5,446 nt of DNA from Alphaproteobacteria bacterium (GTDB lineage Bacteria; Pseudomonadota; Alphaproteobacteria; UBA6615): positions 1 through 5,446 of the forward strand of contig JAQWSA010000043.1 in the NCBI GenBank assembly GCA_029243445.1. The letters are read 5' to 3'. The translations under genes and the position numbers were made by a program. Under the pieces are notes generated by a model. That model ran no database searches, had not been told where the DNA came from, and was given only the letters and a program-made list of their open reading frames with translations. Shown here in pieces: positions 1-5,446 of the stretch (within the stretch, counting starts at the first letter, position 1; the number at the start of each line of letters is the position of its first letter).

Positions 1-7
1 TAAAAAA

Positions 8-985
8 TTAACTAAAAGCTCTTCTGATTTCATCATATATACGTTGTGCAGAAGGAATCATCATATCTTCTAAATGATCAGCGGAAGCAAGAGGTATATG
101 AGGAGTAGTAATACGAACAATTGGCCCGTCAAGCTCATAAAACATTTCTTCTGCTACTATTGACGAAATTTCTGCACCCCAACCGCATAGACGAGGGTTT
201 TCTTCAACTGTAACTAACCTTCCAGTTTTGGCTACTTCTGCTAGAATAGTTTGAGTATCAAGAGGAACTAGTGAACGCAAATCTAATACTGTAGCAGATA
301 TACCATCAGTTTTTTCTAGTCGATCTGCGGCTTCTAGAGCCCGGGGCACCATCAGTGCTAATGCAACAATTGTTAAATCATTACCTTCGCGTAAAATTTT
401 AGCCTTTCCCAACTCTTCCACATAGTCACCTTCTGGGACTTCTCCTTTACTAGCATAAAGAGATTTTTGTTCAAAAAATAATACTGGATTATCATCACGG
501 ACTGCCGCAGCAAATAAACCTTTAACGTCCGCTGGTGTCGACGGTGCTACTACTTTTATCCCGGGAATTGTCATTGCCCAGTTCTCAACAGATTGTGAAT
601 GCTGGGCTCCAAACCTAGAACCACCACCATTAGCAGTACGCACTACTAAAGGCACTGAAACTTGTCCATCAGTCATATAACGTGCTTTAGCCATCTGGTT
701 AGCCACAATATCCCAACACACAGCTAAAAAATCTGAAAACATTATTTCAGCTATTGGTCTTAGACCTGTCATTGCGGCTCCCATTGCAGCACCTAGAATT
801 GCTTGTTCCGATATTGGTGTGTCACGCACTCTTAATGGACCAAACTCATCTAGCAAACCAACCGTAGTTTTAAATACGCCTCCTGCAGCTCCAATATCCT
901 CTCCAAGAAAAACAACATTCTCATCACGTCGCATCTCTTGTGCTATGGCGGCGGCAACCGCCTCTCGATATGTTAATTCCGCCAT
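8..985 (-). CDS. 2-oxo acid dehydrogenase E1 component, beta subunit (AcoB/PdhB-like)
   Basis: Beta subunit of the thiamine-diphosphate E1 enzyme that decarboxylates a 2-oxo acid (or cleaves acetoin) and passes the acyl group to a lipoyl-E2; cytosolic, working as alpha2beta2 with the neighbouring E1 alpha. The 325-residue length is normal for the family. Seen in the sequence: an N-terminal transketolase-like pyrimidine-binding domain (about 1-180) with GEDIG at 28-32, the conserved Glu60 in PISEQ that activates the cofactor, and His129 in GAQHSQ; then a C-terminal transketolase domain (about 195-320) with DLRSLVPLD at 235-243. There is no N-terminal lipoyl domain, unlike most alphaproteobacterial PdhB, which favours an acetoin-type or generic complex. 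The ATG at 985 is chosen over an upstream TTG at 1006 because GGAGGG lies 5 bases before it and MAELTYREA is the usual family N-terminus. It overlaps the E1 alpha end by 13 bases. The substrate cannot be fixed from sequence. Confidence 0.93.
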   Translation of the reverse strand: MAELTYREAVAAAIAQEMRRDENVVFLGEDIGAAGGVFKTTVGLLDEFGPLRVRDTPISEQAILGAAMGAAMTGLRPIAEIMFSDFLAVCWDIVANQMAKARYMTDGQVSVPLVVRTANGGGSRFGAQHSQSVENWAMTIPGIKVVAPSTPADVKGLFAAAVRDDNPVLFFEQKSLYASKGEVPEGDYVEELGKAKILREGNDLTIVALALMVPRALEAADRLEKTDGISATVLDLRSLVPLDTQTILAEVAKTGRLVTVEENPRLCGWGAEISSIVAEEMFYELDGPIVRITTPHIPLASADHLEDMMIPSAQRIYDEIRRAFS

Positions 986-2004
986 GATGACCCTCCATCT
1001 GCCCAAACATCTGTTACTATGGCCTCTTCAGAGGGCGGAGGTGAATTTTTAGCAGTTTCAGTAGCTTCATCCACTCGATTAAGCACTTCTTTTTCTAATA
1101 AATCGACTTCTTCATTAGGAAACCCAAAATCAATTAATCTTTGACGGTATGATTTAACTGGGTCACGTTCCAACCATGCTTCTAACTCACCGTCTGGACG
1201 ATAATCACCTGGATCAGCGCGAGAATGTCCACTATGTCTGTAAGTTTTTGCTTCGATTAGCGAAGGTCCCTGACCCCCACGAGCCCTAGTAATTGCCTTT
1301 TTAGCAACTCGGTAAACCTCATCGGCATCATTACCATCCACAATTATTGATTCTAATCCGTAAGCACTAGCTCGGTCAGCAGCCGGGTTTTCAACAGCTG
1401 TGACGTTTCCGATAGGGGTATATTCCATATAAAGATTGTTCTCACATACAAATACAACTGGAAGCTTCCATATTTGAGCCATGTTTAAGGCTTCATGAAA
1501 AGCACCAATATTTGTGGTGCCATCTCCAAAGAAACACACAGTAACCTGGCTTGATCCACGATACTGAGCTGACCATGCCGCTCCAACCGCTATAGGAAGG
1601 TGCGCTCCAATAATTGCGTAAGAGCCCATTGCTCCGTGTTCAACGCTGGTCAGGTGCATAGAGCCACCTTTACCTCCAAGCAAACCGCATTGACGTCCCA
1701 TTAGTTCACCTAATATACCAGTCATAGAAGCGCCACGAGCTAAAGTATGATTATGTCCCCGATATGTACAAAATGTATAATCATCTGATTCCATGGCCCC
1801 GGCGAATCCAGCCGCAATAGCTTCTTGGCCTAACCCCAGATGACTGGTGCCCTTAATTAAGTTCTGAAGAAAAAGATCATTAGCTCTTTGTTCGACGTGT
1901 CGACATTCTAGCTGAAGGCGAAATAAATTAATTCGTACTTCCTCGCCAATATCGTCATTTGCTAAATCCACTTCATAAGATTTATTAACCGGCTTTTTTG
2001 CCAA
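973..2004 (-). CDS. 2-oxo acid dehydrogenase E1 component, alpha subunit (AcoA/PdhA-like)
   Basis: Alpha subunit of the thiamine-diphosphate E1 decarboxylase; it binds the cofactor diphosphate and pairs with the E1 beta encoded next. From the TTG start it has 343 residues, a normal length. Seen: GTSHLGLGQEA (about 52-62), YRGHNHTLARG (about 81-91), the thiamine-diphosphate motif beginning GDGTTN at 160 and ending with the Asn pair at 189-190, and the active-site loop RHSGHSRADPG (about 256-266) typical of PDH/acetoin/branched-chain E1 alpha. The start is uncertain. A GTG at 2019 would add five residues but has no ribosome site, whereas the TTG at 2004 is preceded by GAGGGAG with a 6-base spacer and gives MAKKP, so TTG is preferred. 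It lies 104 bases downstream of the M24 gene on the same strand, so co-transcription is likely but an internal promoter is possible. Pyruvate, acetoin and branched-chain 2-oxo acids all remain possible substrates. Confidence 0.92.
   Translation of the reverse strand: MAKKPVNKSYEVDLANDDIGEEVRINLFRLQLECRHVEQRANDLFLQNLIKGTSHLGLGQEAIAAGFAGAMESDDYTFCTYRGHNHTLARGASMTGILGELMGRQCGLLGGKGGSMHLTSVEHGAMGSYAIIGAHLPIAVGAAWSAQYRGSSQVTVCFFGDGTTNIGAFHEALNMAQIWKLPVVFVCENNLYMEYTPIGNVTAVENPAADRASAYGLESIIVDGNDADEVYRVAKKAITRARGGQGPSLIEAKTYRHSGHSRADPGDYRPDGELEAWLERDPVKSYRQRLIDFGFPNEEVDLLEKEVLNRVDEATETAKNSPPPSEEAIVTDVWADGGSSWRN
991..996 (-). promoter_or_regulatory. Shine-Dalgarno site of E1 beta, inside the E1 alpha coding end
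   Basis: GGAGGG on the minus strand, 5 bases before the ATG at 985. It lies within the last codons of E1 alpha, so ribosomes finishing the alpha subunit stop beside the beta start. This fits coupled, equimolar synthesis of the two subunits and decides the E1 beta start. Confidence 0.75.
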
Positions 2005-2010
2005 AGCGTT

Positions 2011-2017
2011 CTCCCTC
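2011..2017 (-). promoter_or_regulatory. Shine-Dalgarno site supporting a TTG start for E1 alpha
   Basis: GAGGGAG on the minus strand, 6 bases before the TTG at 2004-2002. The alternative GTG start at 2019 overlaps this purine run and has only AT-rich sequence upstream, so this site is the main argument for the TTG start. Confidence 0.6.
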
Positions 2018-2059
2018 ACTTAGTTAAAATATTTACACAATTTACGCTGCCGCCAATAT

Positions 2060-2088
2060 TTTATGTTTTAAAACAGGTTGGATTGCAA
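2060..2088 (-). promoter_or_regulatory. possible weak sigma70-type promoter before E1 alpha
   Basis: In the gap between the M24 gene and E1 alpha (about 2005-2108) the minus strand has TTGCAA (2088-2083), a 17-base spacer and CATAAA (2065-2060). Each hexamer matches the sigma70 consensus at 4 of 6 positions. In AT-rich DNA such matches arise by chance, so this is only a candidate for an internal start of the E1 genes. Confidence 0.2.
2064..2075. repeat. perfect 12-base palindrome in the M24/E1 alpha gap
   Basis: TGTTTTAAAACA reads the same on both strands. It sits in the only sizeable gap of the minus-strand unit and overlaps the -10 and spacer of the candidate promoter, where a repressor operator would be placed. 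No regulator gene is visible in the window, and a chance AT-rich palindrome is the null explanation. Confidence 0.3.
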
Positions 2089-2108
2089 TATTTAGCGATA
2101 AAGTAAAA

Positions 2109-3410
2109 TTAATATTCGTTAGCTATAGGTAATTCTTCTGCTGGGAAAAGCGTTATAACTCTACAGCCTGTATCCGTTACAATTACCTCTTCTTCAATCC
2201 TTGCAGCAGACATTCCATCAGAAGCAGGACAGAAAGTTTCCAGCGCAAATACCATTCCTTCTTTAATTTCAAGAGGGTGGTCAAAAGAAACCAAGCGGCT
2301 TATTACAGGTCGTTCATGAAGATTTAATCCCAATCCATGCCCAAATTGCAAACCAAAGGCCTCCATCTCATTAGCAAAACCAAATTCTTCCGCCTTTGGC
2401 CAAATTGCCGCAATCTGATCTGTAGTGGTCCCTGGTTTAACTAATTCAATCGCTGCATCAATCCAATCACGGGCTTTCTTGTATGCATCTTCTTGTGCAT
2501 CTGTAGCACGACCGATGTTAAAGGTCCTATAATAACAAGTACGATAACCGTTAAAAGATTGAATGATATCGAAAAATGCCTGGTCGCCAGGTCTGAATAT
2601 ACGGTCCGTAAAATTGTGAGGGTGTGGAGAACAACGTTCCCCAGATATTGCATTTATAGCCTCTACGTCATCGGAGCCTAATTCATAGAGCTTTTTATTT
2701 GCCAGTCCGACTATATCAGATTCTCTAATTCCTGGTTTAAGCTCCTCTAAAATCATATGATAAGTGCCATCAACCATGGCAGCAGCTTGGTTAAGAAGAA
2801 TTAATTCATCCTGACTTTTTATTTCTCTAGCATCTAGCATTGTCTGCTGACCATCAACGATTGTAATGCCAACTCTTTCTAGTTCGGCTAGCATTGGGGG
2901 CTCAATATAATCAACACCTACCGGTTGATCTGCAACACCCTCTTCAACGAGTATTGCCTTTATTTCTTCGGCATGCCCACGCATTAATCCTGCTGATGGT
3001 GGAACCATTCCTCGCATTCCTAAAAGTCCGGCACGACAATGATCTGCTTGAAGCCAGGGAGCATATAGGCGATGGTGAAGGGCAGCAGATCCAAAATCCC
3101 AGATATAAGGTTCTCCGTTGCCTGTTAATAAGGAAAATCGCGTTAATTTATCTCTCGACCATTCACCTATGACGGTACTAGTCATATAACGTATGTTGTT
3201 ATTATCAAAACAGAGCATGGCACCCATATCGGTGTTAGCTACTGCGGCTCGTAAACGTGCTAGTCTATAATTATGGAGACGTGTAAAGTTAACACGTTCC
3301 TCAAAATCAACATTACGCTGTCCTGGTGCGGGAACTGCCCTATCCCACATATGTCCGGGATCTATATCCTCGGGTTTAAGTATCTCCGGTTTTTCTTCTT
3401 TTAACGCCAT
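2109..3410 (-). CDS. M24 family (creatinase/aminopeptidase P fold) metallohydrolase-like protein with a substituted metal ligand
   Basis: Pita-bread-fold protein of 433 residues, cytosolic, with no signal peptide. An N-terminal creatinase-like domain spans about 45-190 and the M24 catalytic domain about 200-425. Seen motifs: SGERCSPHPHNF (256-267, the His-containing SG loop), Asp281, GYRTCYYRTF (288-297), FGHGLGLNLHERP (356-368, metal ligand His358), Glu391 in ALETF and Glu406 in RIEEE. In M24 peptidases the residue 11 after the first Asp is a second Asp ligand; here it is Cys292 (TGT at 2537-2535). Four of five ligands therefore remain. Family members include Xaa-Pro peptidases, creatinase (not metal-dependent) and the DMSP lyase DddP, so the reaction cannot be inferred. 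The ATG at 3410 has GGAGAG upstream. As first gene of the unit leading into E1 alpha/beta it may supply their substrate, which is inference. Fold assignment is secure; function is unknown. Confidence 0.88.
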   Translation of the reverse strand: MALKEEKPEILKPEDIDPGHMWDRAVPAPGQRNVDFEERVNFTRLHNYRLARLRAAVANTDMGAMLCFDNNNIRYMTSTVIGEWSRDKLTRFSLLTGNGEPYIWDFGSAALHHRLYAPWLQADHCRAGLLGMRGMVPPSAGLMRGHAEEIKAILVEEGVADQPVGVDYIEPPMLAELERVGITIVDGQQTMLDAREIKSQDELILLNQAAAMVDGTYHMILEELKPGIRESDIVGLANKKLYELGSDDVEAINAISGERCSPHPHNFTDRIFRPGDQAFFDIIQSFNGYRTCYYRTFNIGRATDAQEDAYKKARDWIDAAIELVKPGTTTDQIAAIWPKAEEFGFANEMEAFGLQFGHGLGLNLHERPVISRLVSFDHPLEIKEGMVFALETFCPASDGMSAARIEEEVIVTDTGCRVITLFPAEELPIANEY

Positions 3411-3665
3411 GACCTATCTCTCCAGAATTCAATCCACAAGAACTAATATCTTATAATAGAATCAGCAAAATGATTACCCTTAATTATTTTTGCAAATTCT
3501 CTTTAACTTTTTCAGTCAGAGTTAGTTATGTCAATTTAAAATAATCTAATTAAATTAATTTGTAAAAACCCCAATAAAAATAATTTTTAGCTATATTGTA
3601 TAGATTATATATAAGTCGATAACTATTGTGCTAAACTTCTAAAATAGTGGTGAAGCATTAGATCT
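3411..3665. promoter_or_regulatory. AT-rich divergent intergenic region between the M24 unit and the chaperonin gene
   Basis: This 255-base gap must hold the promoters of both divergent units. On the minus strand an exact TTGACA lies at 3534-3529, but no good -10 follows at 16-18 bases; TATTATAA at 3458-3451 is too far away to pair with it. On the plus strand TTGTAT (3596-3601), 16 bases, GATAAC (3618-3623) is a weak candidate before the chaperonin gene. TAAAAATAATTTTTA (3575-3589) is a short AT palindrome. No CIRCE dyad is present, only a lone GTGCTAA half-like match near 3628, and no convincing heat-shock sigma-32 promoter: CCCCAATA at 3569 lacks a CTTG partner. No RNA gene or small coding region was recognised. 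Confidence 0.45.
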
Positions 3666-5357
3666 ATGGGGACACTTTCATTGAGTAATTCTAATATTAT
3701 ATTTGGCAACCAAGGTAGAGCTAGCCTTTTAAGCGGAGCTAACGCCCTAACAGAAGTCATTAAGGTAACTTTAGGTCCCGCAGGTCGTAACGTTTTAATT
3801 GAACAAAAATTGGGAGCAGGACAAGTTACCAGAGACGGCGCAACTATTGCTTCACAAATTAGCTTTTCAAATAAATTTATAAACATTGGAGCTAATATTA
3901 TCCGTCAAGTTGCAAAACAAACTGAAGAAGTTTCCGGAGACGGTTCAACGACCGCAACCTTGCTGGCTAATTCGATTTTAGACGATGGAATAAAGGCCAT
4001 AGCAGCCGATCTAAACGCTATACACGTTAAGCGAGGTATCGATTATGCAGTTAGTAAAGTAGTCGAAGATATTCGTAAAAACTCTAATTCAATCAATAGC
4101 AATGCCCAAATTGCTCAGATAGCGACCAATACCGCTAATGGAGATAGCTTTGTAGGAAACCTAATTGCAGATGCTTATAACGAAACAGGAATAAATGGCG
4201 AAATCTTAATCGAAATGGGACAATCGACAGAAGATAGAATAGAAATCAAAAAAGGTATGTGGTTTGATCGAGGGTATATTTCTCGTAAGTTCGTTACAAA
4301 TGAAGCGACTTTGTGTGCAGAGTTAAAAAATCCTCTGATACTTATATATGGAAAAAAAATATCAAATCTTGAAGGTTTTATGCCCTTTCTAGATAGAGCC
4401 GTAGAAGAAAAACGTCCCCTACTAATCATAGCCGAAGATGTGGAAAATGAAGCCCTCACTACTCTAGTAGTAAACAGACAAGAAGGCGGGTTAAAAGTCG
4501 TGGCCGTTAAAGCCCCTGGGTTCTCGGAACATCGTCGCAACCTTTTGGAAGATATTGCAATTCTAACAGGAGGCAAAGTTATACTTGGTGAACCAGGTCT
4601 CGGCTTGGCCGATGCCTCTATCAATGATTTAGGAGGCGCTAAAACCGTAAAAGTTACATCTAACAAAACTAGTATAATAGATGGGGAAGGCTCTGATAAT
4701 AAAGTTCATAAAAGATGCAAAACATTGCAATATACTCTTAAAAACTCGAAGAAAGAACAAGAACAAAAAACCTTAAAAACACGTATTGCTAAACTATCTA
4801 GCTCGGTAGCCTACATATACGTTGGTGGTTTCTCAGAAACAGAAATAAAAGAAAGGAAAGAAATATTTATTAAAGCGTTGAGCTCAGTAAAGTCTGTACT
4901 TAATTCTGGTTATGTAGTCGGTGGAGGAGTAGCCCTAATAAATTCTATTAAATTATTGGATACAATGATTGGAAAAAATTGTGATGAGTTCGCAGGTATT
5001 CAGATAGTTAAAAATGCATTAAAAAAGCCGATTATGCAGATATCTCATAATGCTGGAGCTGATAGCAATCAAGTTATTAACCGGGTCCTAGAAAGTAATA
5101 ACAAATATTTTGGTTTTGACGCTAAATCTTTAAAGTATAAGAACTTAGTAAAAAGCGGTATAATAGATCCAACTAATATCGTCTGCACCGCCCTCATTCA
5201 AGCAGCATCAATAGCAGGCCACCTCATACTTTCTGAAGTCATAATTTCCGAAAAACCATTAAAGAAAATTCCTCGGCATCCATTCGCTTGCAAATGCTCT
5301 GACCATGACCACCATCACTATCCCGGAGACCCGTATCACGAACACCATCATACCTAA
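3666..5357 (+). CDS. groEL: divergent orphan GroEL-type (group I) chaperonin with His-rich C-terminus
   Basis: Homologue of the 60-kDa chaperonin, 563 residues against 548 in E. coli. By-eye alignment is nearly gap-free (offset +5, then +6 after one inserted residue near 480). Kept: VTLGPAGRN (34-42), Asp57 (E. coli D52), GDGSTT (91-96), Glu391 (E386), GGGVAL (419-424), Asp501 (D495), and the apical binding residues Tyr204, Phe209, Leu242, Leu264, Val268, Val269. Changed: catalytic D398 is Lys403, K51 is Arg56, Y203 is Lys208, and one partner of each inter-ring salt bridge is lost (R452 to Met457, E434 to Cys439). The GGM tail is replaced by a tail (about 533-563) with nine His and two Cys. 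The ATG at 3666 has only a distant GGTGA; a TTG at 3681 would give a start that matches E. coli GroEL exactly. No groES is adjacent. Lys/Asn/Ile-rich composition differs from the neighbouring genes. The frame is intact, so a specialised paralogue is more likely than a dead gene; it could also be the sole, degenerating copy. Confidence 0.93.
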   Translation: MGTLSLSNSNIIFGNQGRASLLSGANALTEVIKVTLGPAGRNVLIEQKLGAGQVTRDGATIASQISFSNKFINIGANIIRQVAKQTEEVSGDGSTTATLLANSILDDGIKAIAADLNAIHVKRGIDYAVSKVVEDIRKNSNSINSNAQIAQIATNTANGDSFVGNLIADAYNETGINGEILIEMGQSTEDRIEIKKGMWFDRGYISRKFVTNEATLCAELKNPLILIYGKKISNLEGFMPFLDRAVEEKRPLLIIAEDVENEALTTLVVNRQEGGLKVVAVKAPGFSEHRRNLLEDIAILTGGKVILGEPGLGLADASINDLGGAKTVKVTSNKTSIIDGEGSDNKVHKRCKTLQYTLKNSKKEQEQKTLKTRIAKLSSSVAYIYVGGFSETEIKERKEIFIKALSSVKSVLNSGYVVGGGVALINSIKLLDTMIGKNCDEFAGIQIVKNALKKPIMQISHNAGADSNQVINRVLESNNKYFGFDAKSLKYKNLVKSGIIDPTNIVCTALIQAASIAGHLILSEVIISEKPLKKIPRHPFACKCSDHDHHHYPGDPYHEHHHT

Positions 5358-5398
5358 ATCTATAAACCAACAAATATAAAGTATTAGTTTATAGGTAT
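5350..5398 (+). terminator. weak hairpin overlapping the chaperonin stop; possible terminator
   Basis: CTATAAAC (5360-5367) and GTTTATAG (5387-5394) can form an 8-base stem around a 19-base loop. After a 6-base bulge on the left arm, ATAC (5350-5353) can pair with GTAT (5395-5398). The stem is AT-rich and no T-run follows, so it is not a typical Rho-independent terminator. Confidence 0.2.
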
Positions 5399-5422
5399 AT
5401 TACCTTAAGCGGGTGATAGGAT

Positions 5423-5446
5423 ATGAATAACACGGTCGGAAATCAT
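5423..5446 (+). CDS. possible start of a downstream gene, cut by the window edge
   Basis: An ATG at 5423 opens a frame with no stop to the end of the window (eight codons, MNNTVGNH). GGTGAT at 5412-5417 stands 5 bases before it and matches the anti-Shine-Dalgarno sequence. The peptide is too short to identify, and an eight-codon open frame has little weight, so the call rests on the ribosome site and the position 65 bases after the chaperonin stop. Confidence 0.3.

Noticed and set aside
819..1052. 77-codon plus-strand frame across the E1 alpha/E1 beta junction
   Set aside because: Antisense to two conserved genes, with low-complexity Ser/Pro/Arg content typical of a shadow frame.
2441..3172. 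Short open frames on both strands inside the M24 gene
   Set aside because: They overlap conserved M24 motifs in other frames and show no protein-family signal.
2109..3410. Assignment of the M24 protein as the DMSP lyase DddP
   Set aside because: It shares the fold and length, but the N-terminal sequence differs from what I recall of DddP and the Asp ligand pattern is broken by Cys292, so only the superfamily is supported.
3560..3580. Possible heat-shock sigma-32 -10 element CCCCAATA
   Set aside because: No CTTG-like -35 element at the proper distance; the CCCC run alone is insufficient.
3608..3634. Possible CIRCE (HrcA) operator before the chaperonin, suggested by GTGCTAA
   Set aside because: The left half expected 9 bases upstream does not match TTAGCACTC, so there is no dyad.
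3623..3886. 87-codon minus-strand frame spanning the chaperonin start and part of the intergenic region
   Set aside because: Most of it is antisense to conserved chaperonin sequence (VTLGPAGRN region); no family resemblance.
4175..4666. 163-codon open frame on the minus strand inside the chaperonin gene
   Set aside because: It lies wholly antisense to a clearly conserved coding region, resembles no known family and is best explained as a shadow frame.
3666..5357. The chaperonin as a pseudogene
   Set aside because: The frame is uninterrupted over 563 codons, almost gap-free against GroEL, with apical and most nucleotide-pocket residues kept; the changes look selective rather than random.

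Overview
The window holds two transcription units that diverge from an AT-rich intergenic region (about 3411-3665). The left unit, on the minus strand, reads: M24 (creatinase/aminopeptidase P fold) protein, then thiamine-diphosphate 2-oxo acid dehydrogenase E1 alpha, then E1 beta. It runs towards position 1, where the next gene (an E2 acyltransferase would be the usual partner) is cut off by the window. The right unit, on the plus strand, is an orphan, strongly diverged GroEL-type chaperonin with no groES beside it. A possible start of another gene lies at the right edge.

The organism is a bacterium. Protein style and gene order are compatible with an AT-shifted proteobacterium, perhaps an alphaproteobacterium, but nothing in the window fixes the taxon. 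The three minus-strand proteins are Ala/Gly/Arg-rich and well conserved although their codons are AT-biased. The chaperonin is rich in Lys, Asn, Ile and Ser. This looks like a lineage whose genome drifted towards AT, as in host-associated bacteria, with the chaperonin evolving faster than its neighbours; that is inference.

Left unit: E1 alpha and E1 beta form the alpha2beta2 decarboxylase of a pyruvate-, acetoin- or branched-chain-type complex. E1 beta lacks the N-terminal lipoyl domain typical of alphaproteobacterial pyruvate dehydrogenase E1 beta, so an acetoin-dehydrogenase-like (AcoA/AcoB) identity is slightly favoured. The two reading frames overlap by 13 bases, which suggests translational coupling. 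The M24 protein upstream keeps four of the five usual metal ligands but has Cys where the second Asp belongs, so it may not be an ordinary peptidase.

Right unit: the chaperonin aligns with E. coli GroEL almost without gaps and keeps most of the nucleotide pocket and the apical peptide/GroES-binding residues. However, the catalytic Asp398 is a Lys, both residue pairs of the classical inter-ring salt bridges have lost one partner, and the GGM tail is replaced by a Cys/His-rich tail of about 30 residues. This is the most unusual gene in the window. All comparisons with reference proteins were made by eye from memory of the families.
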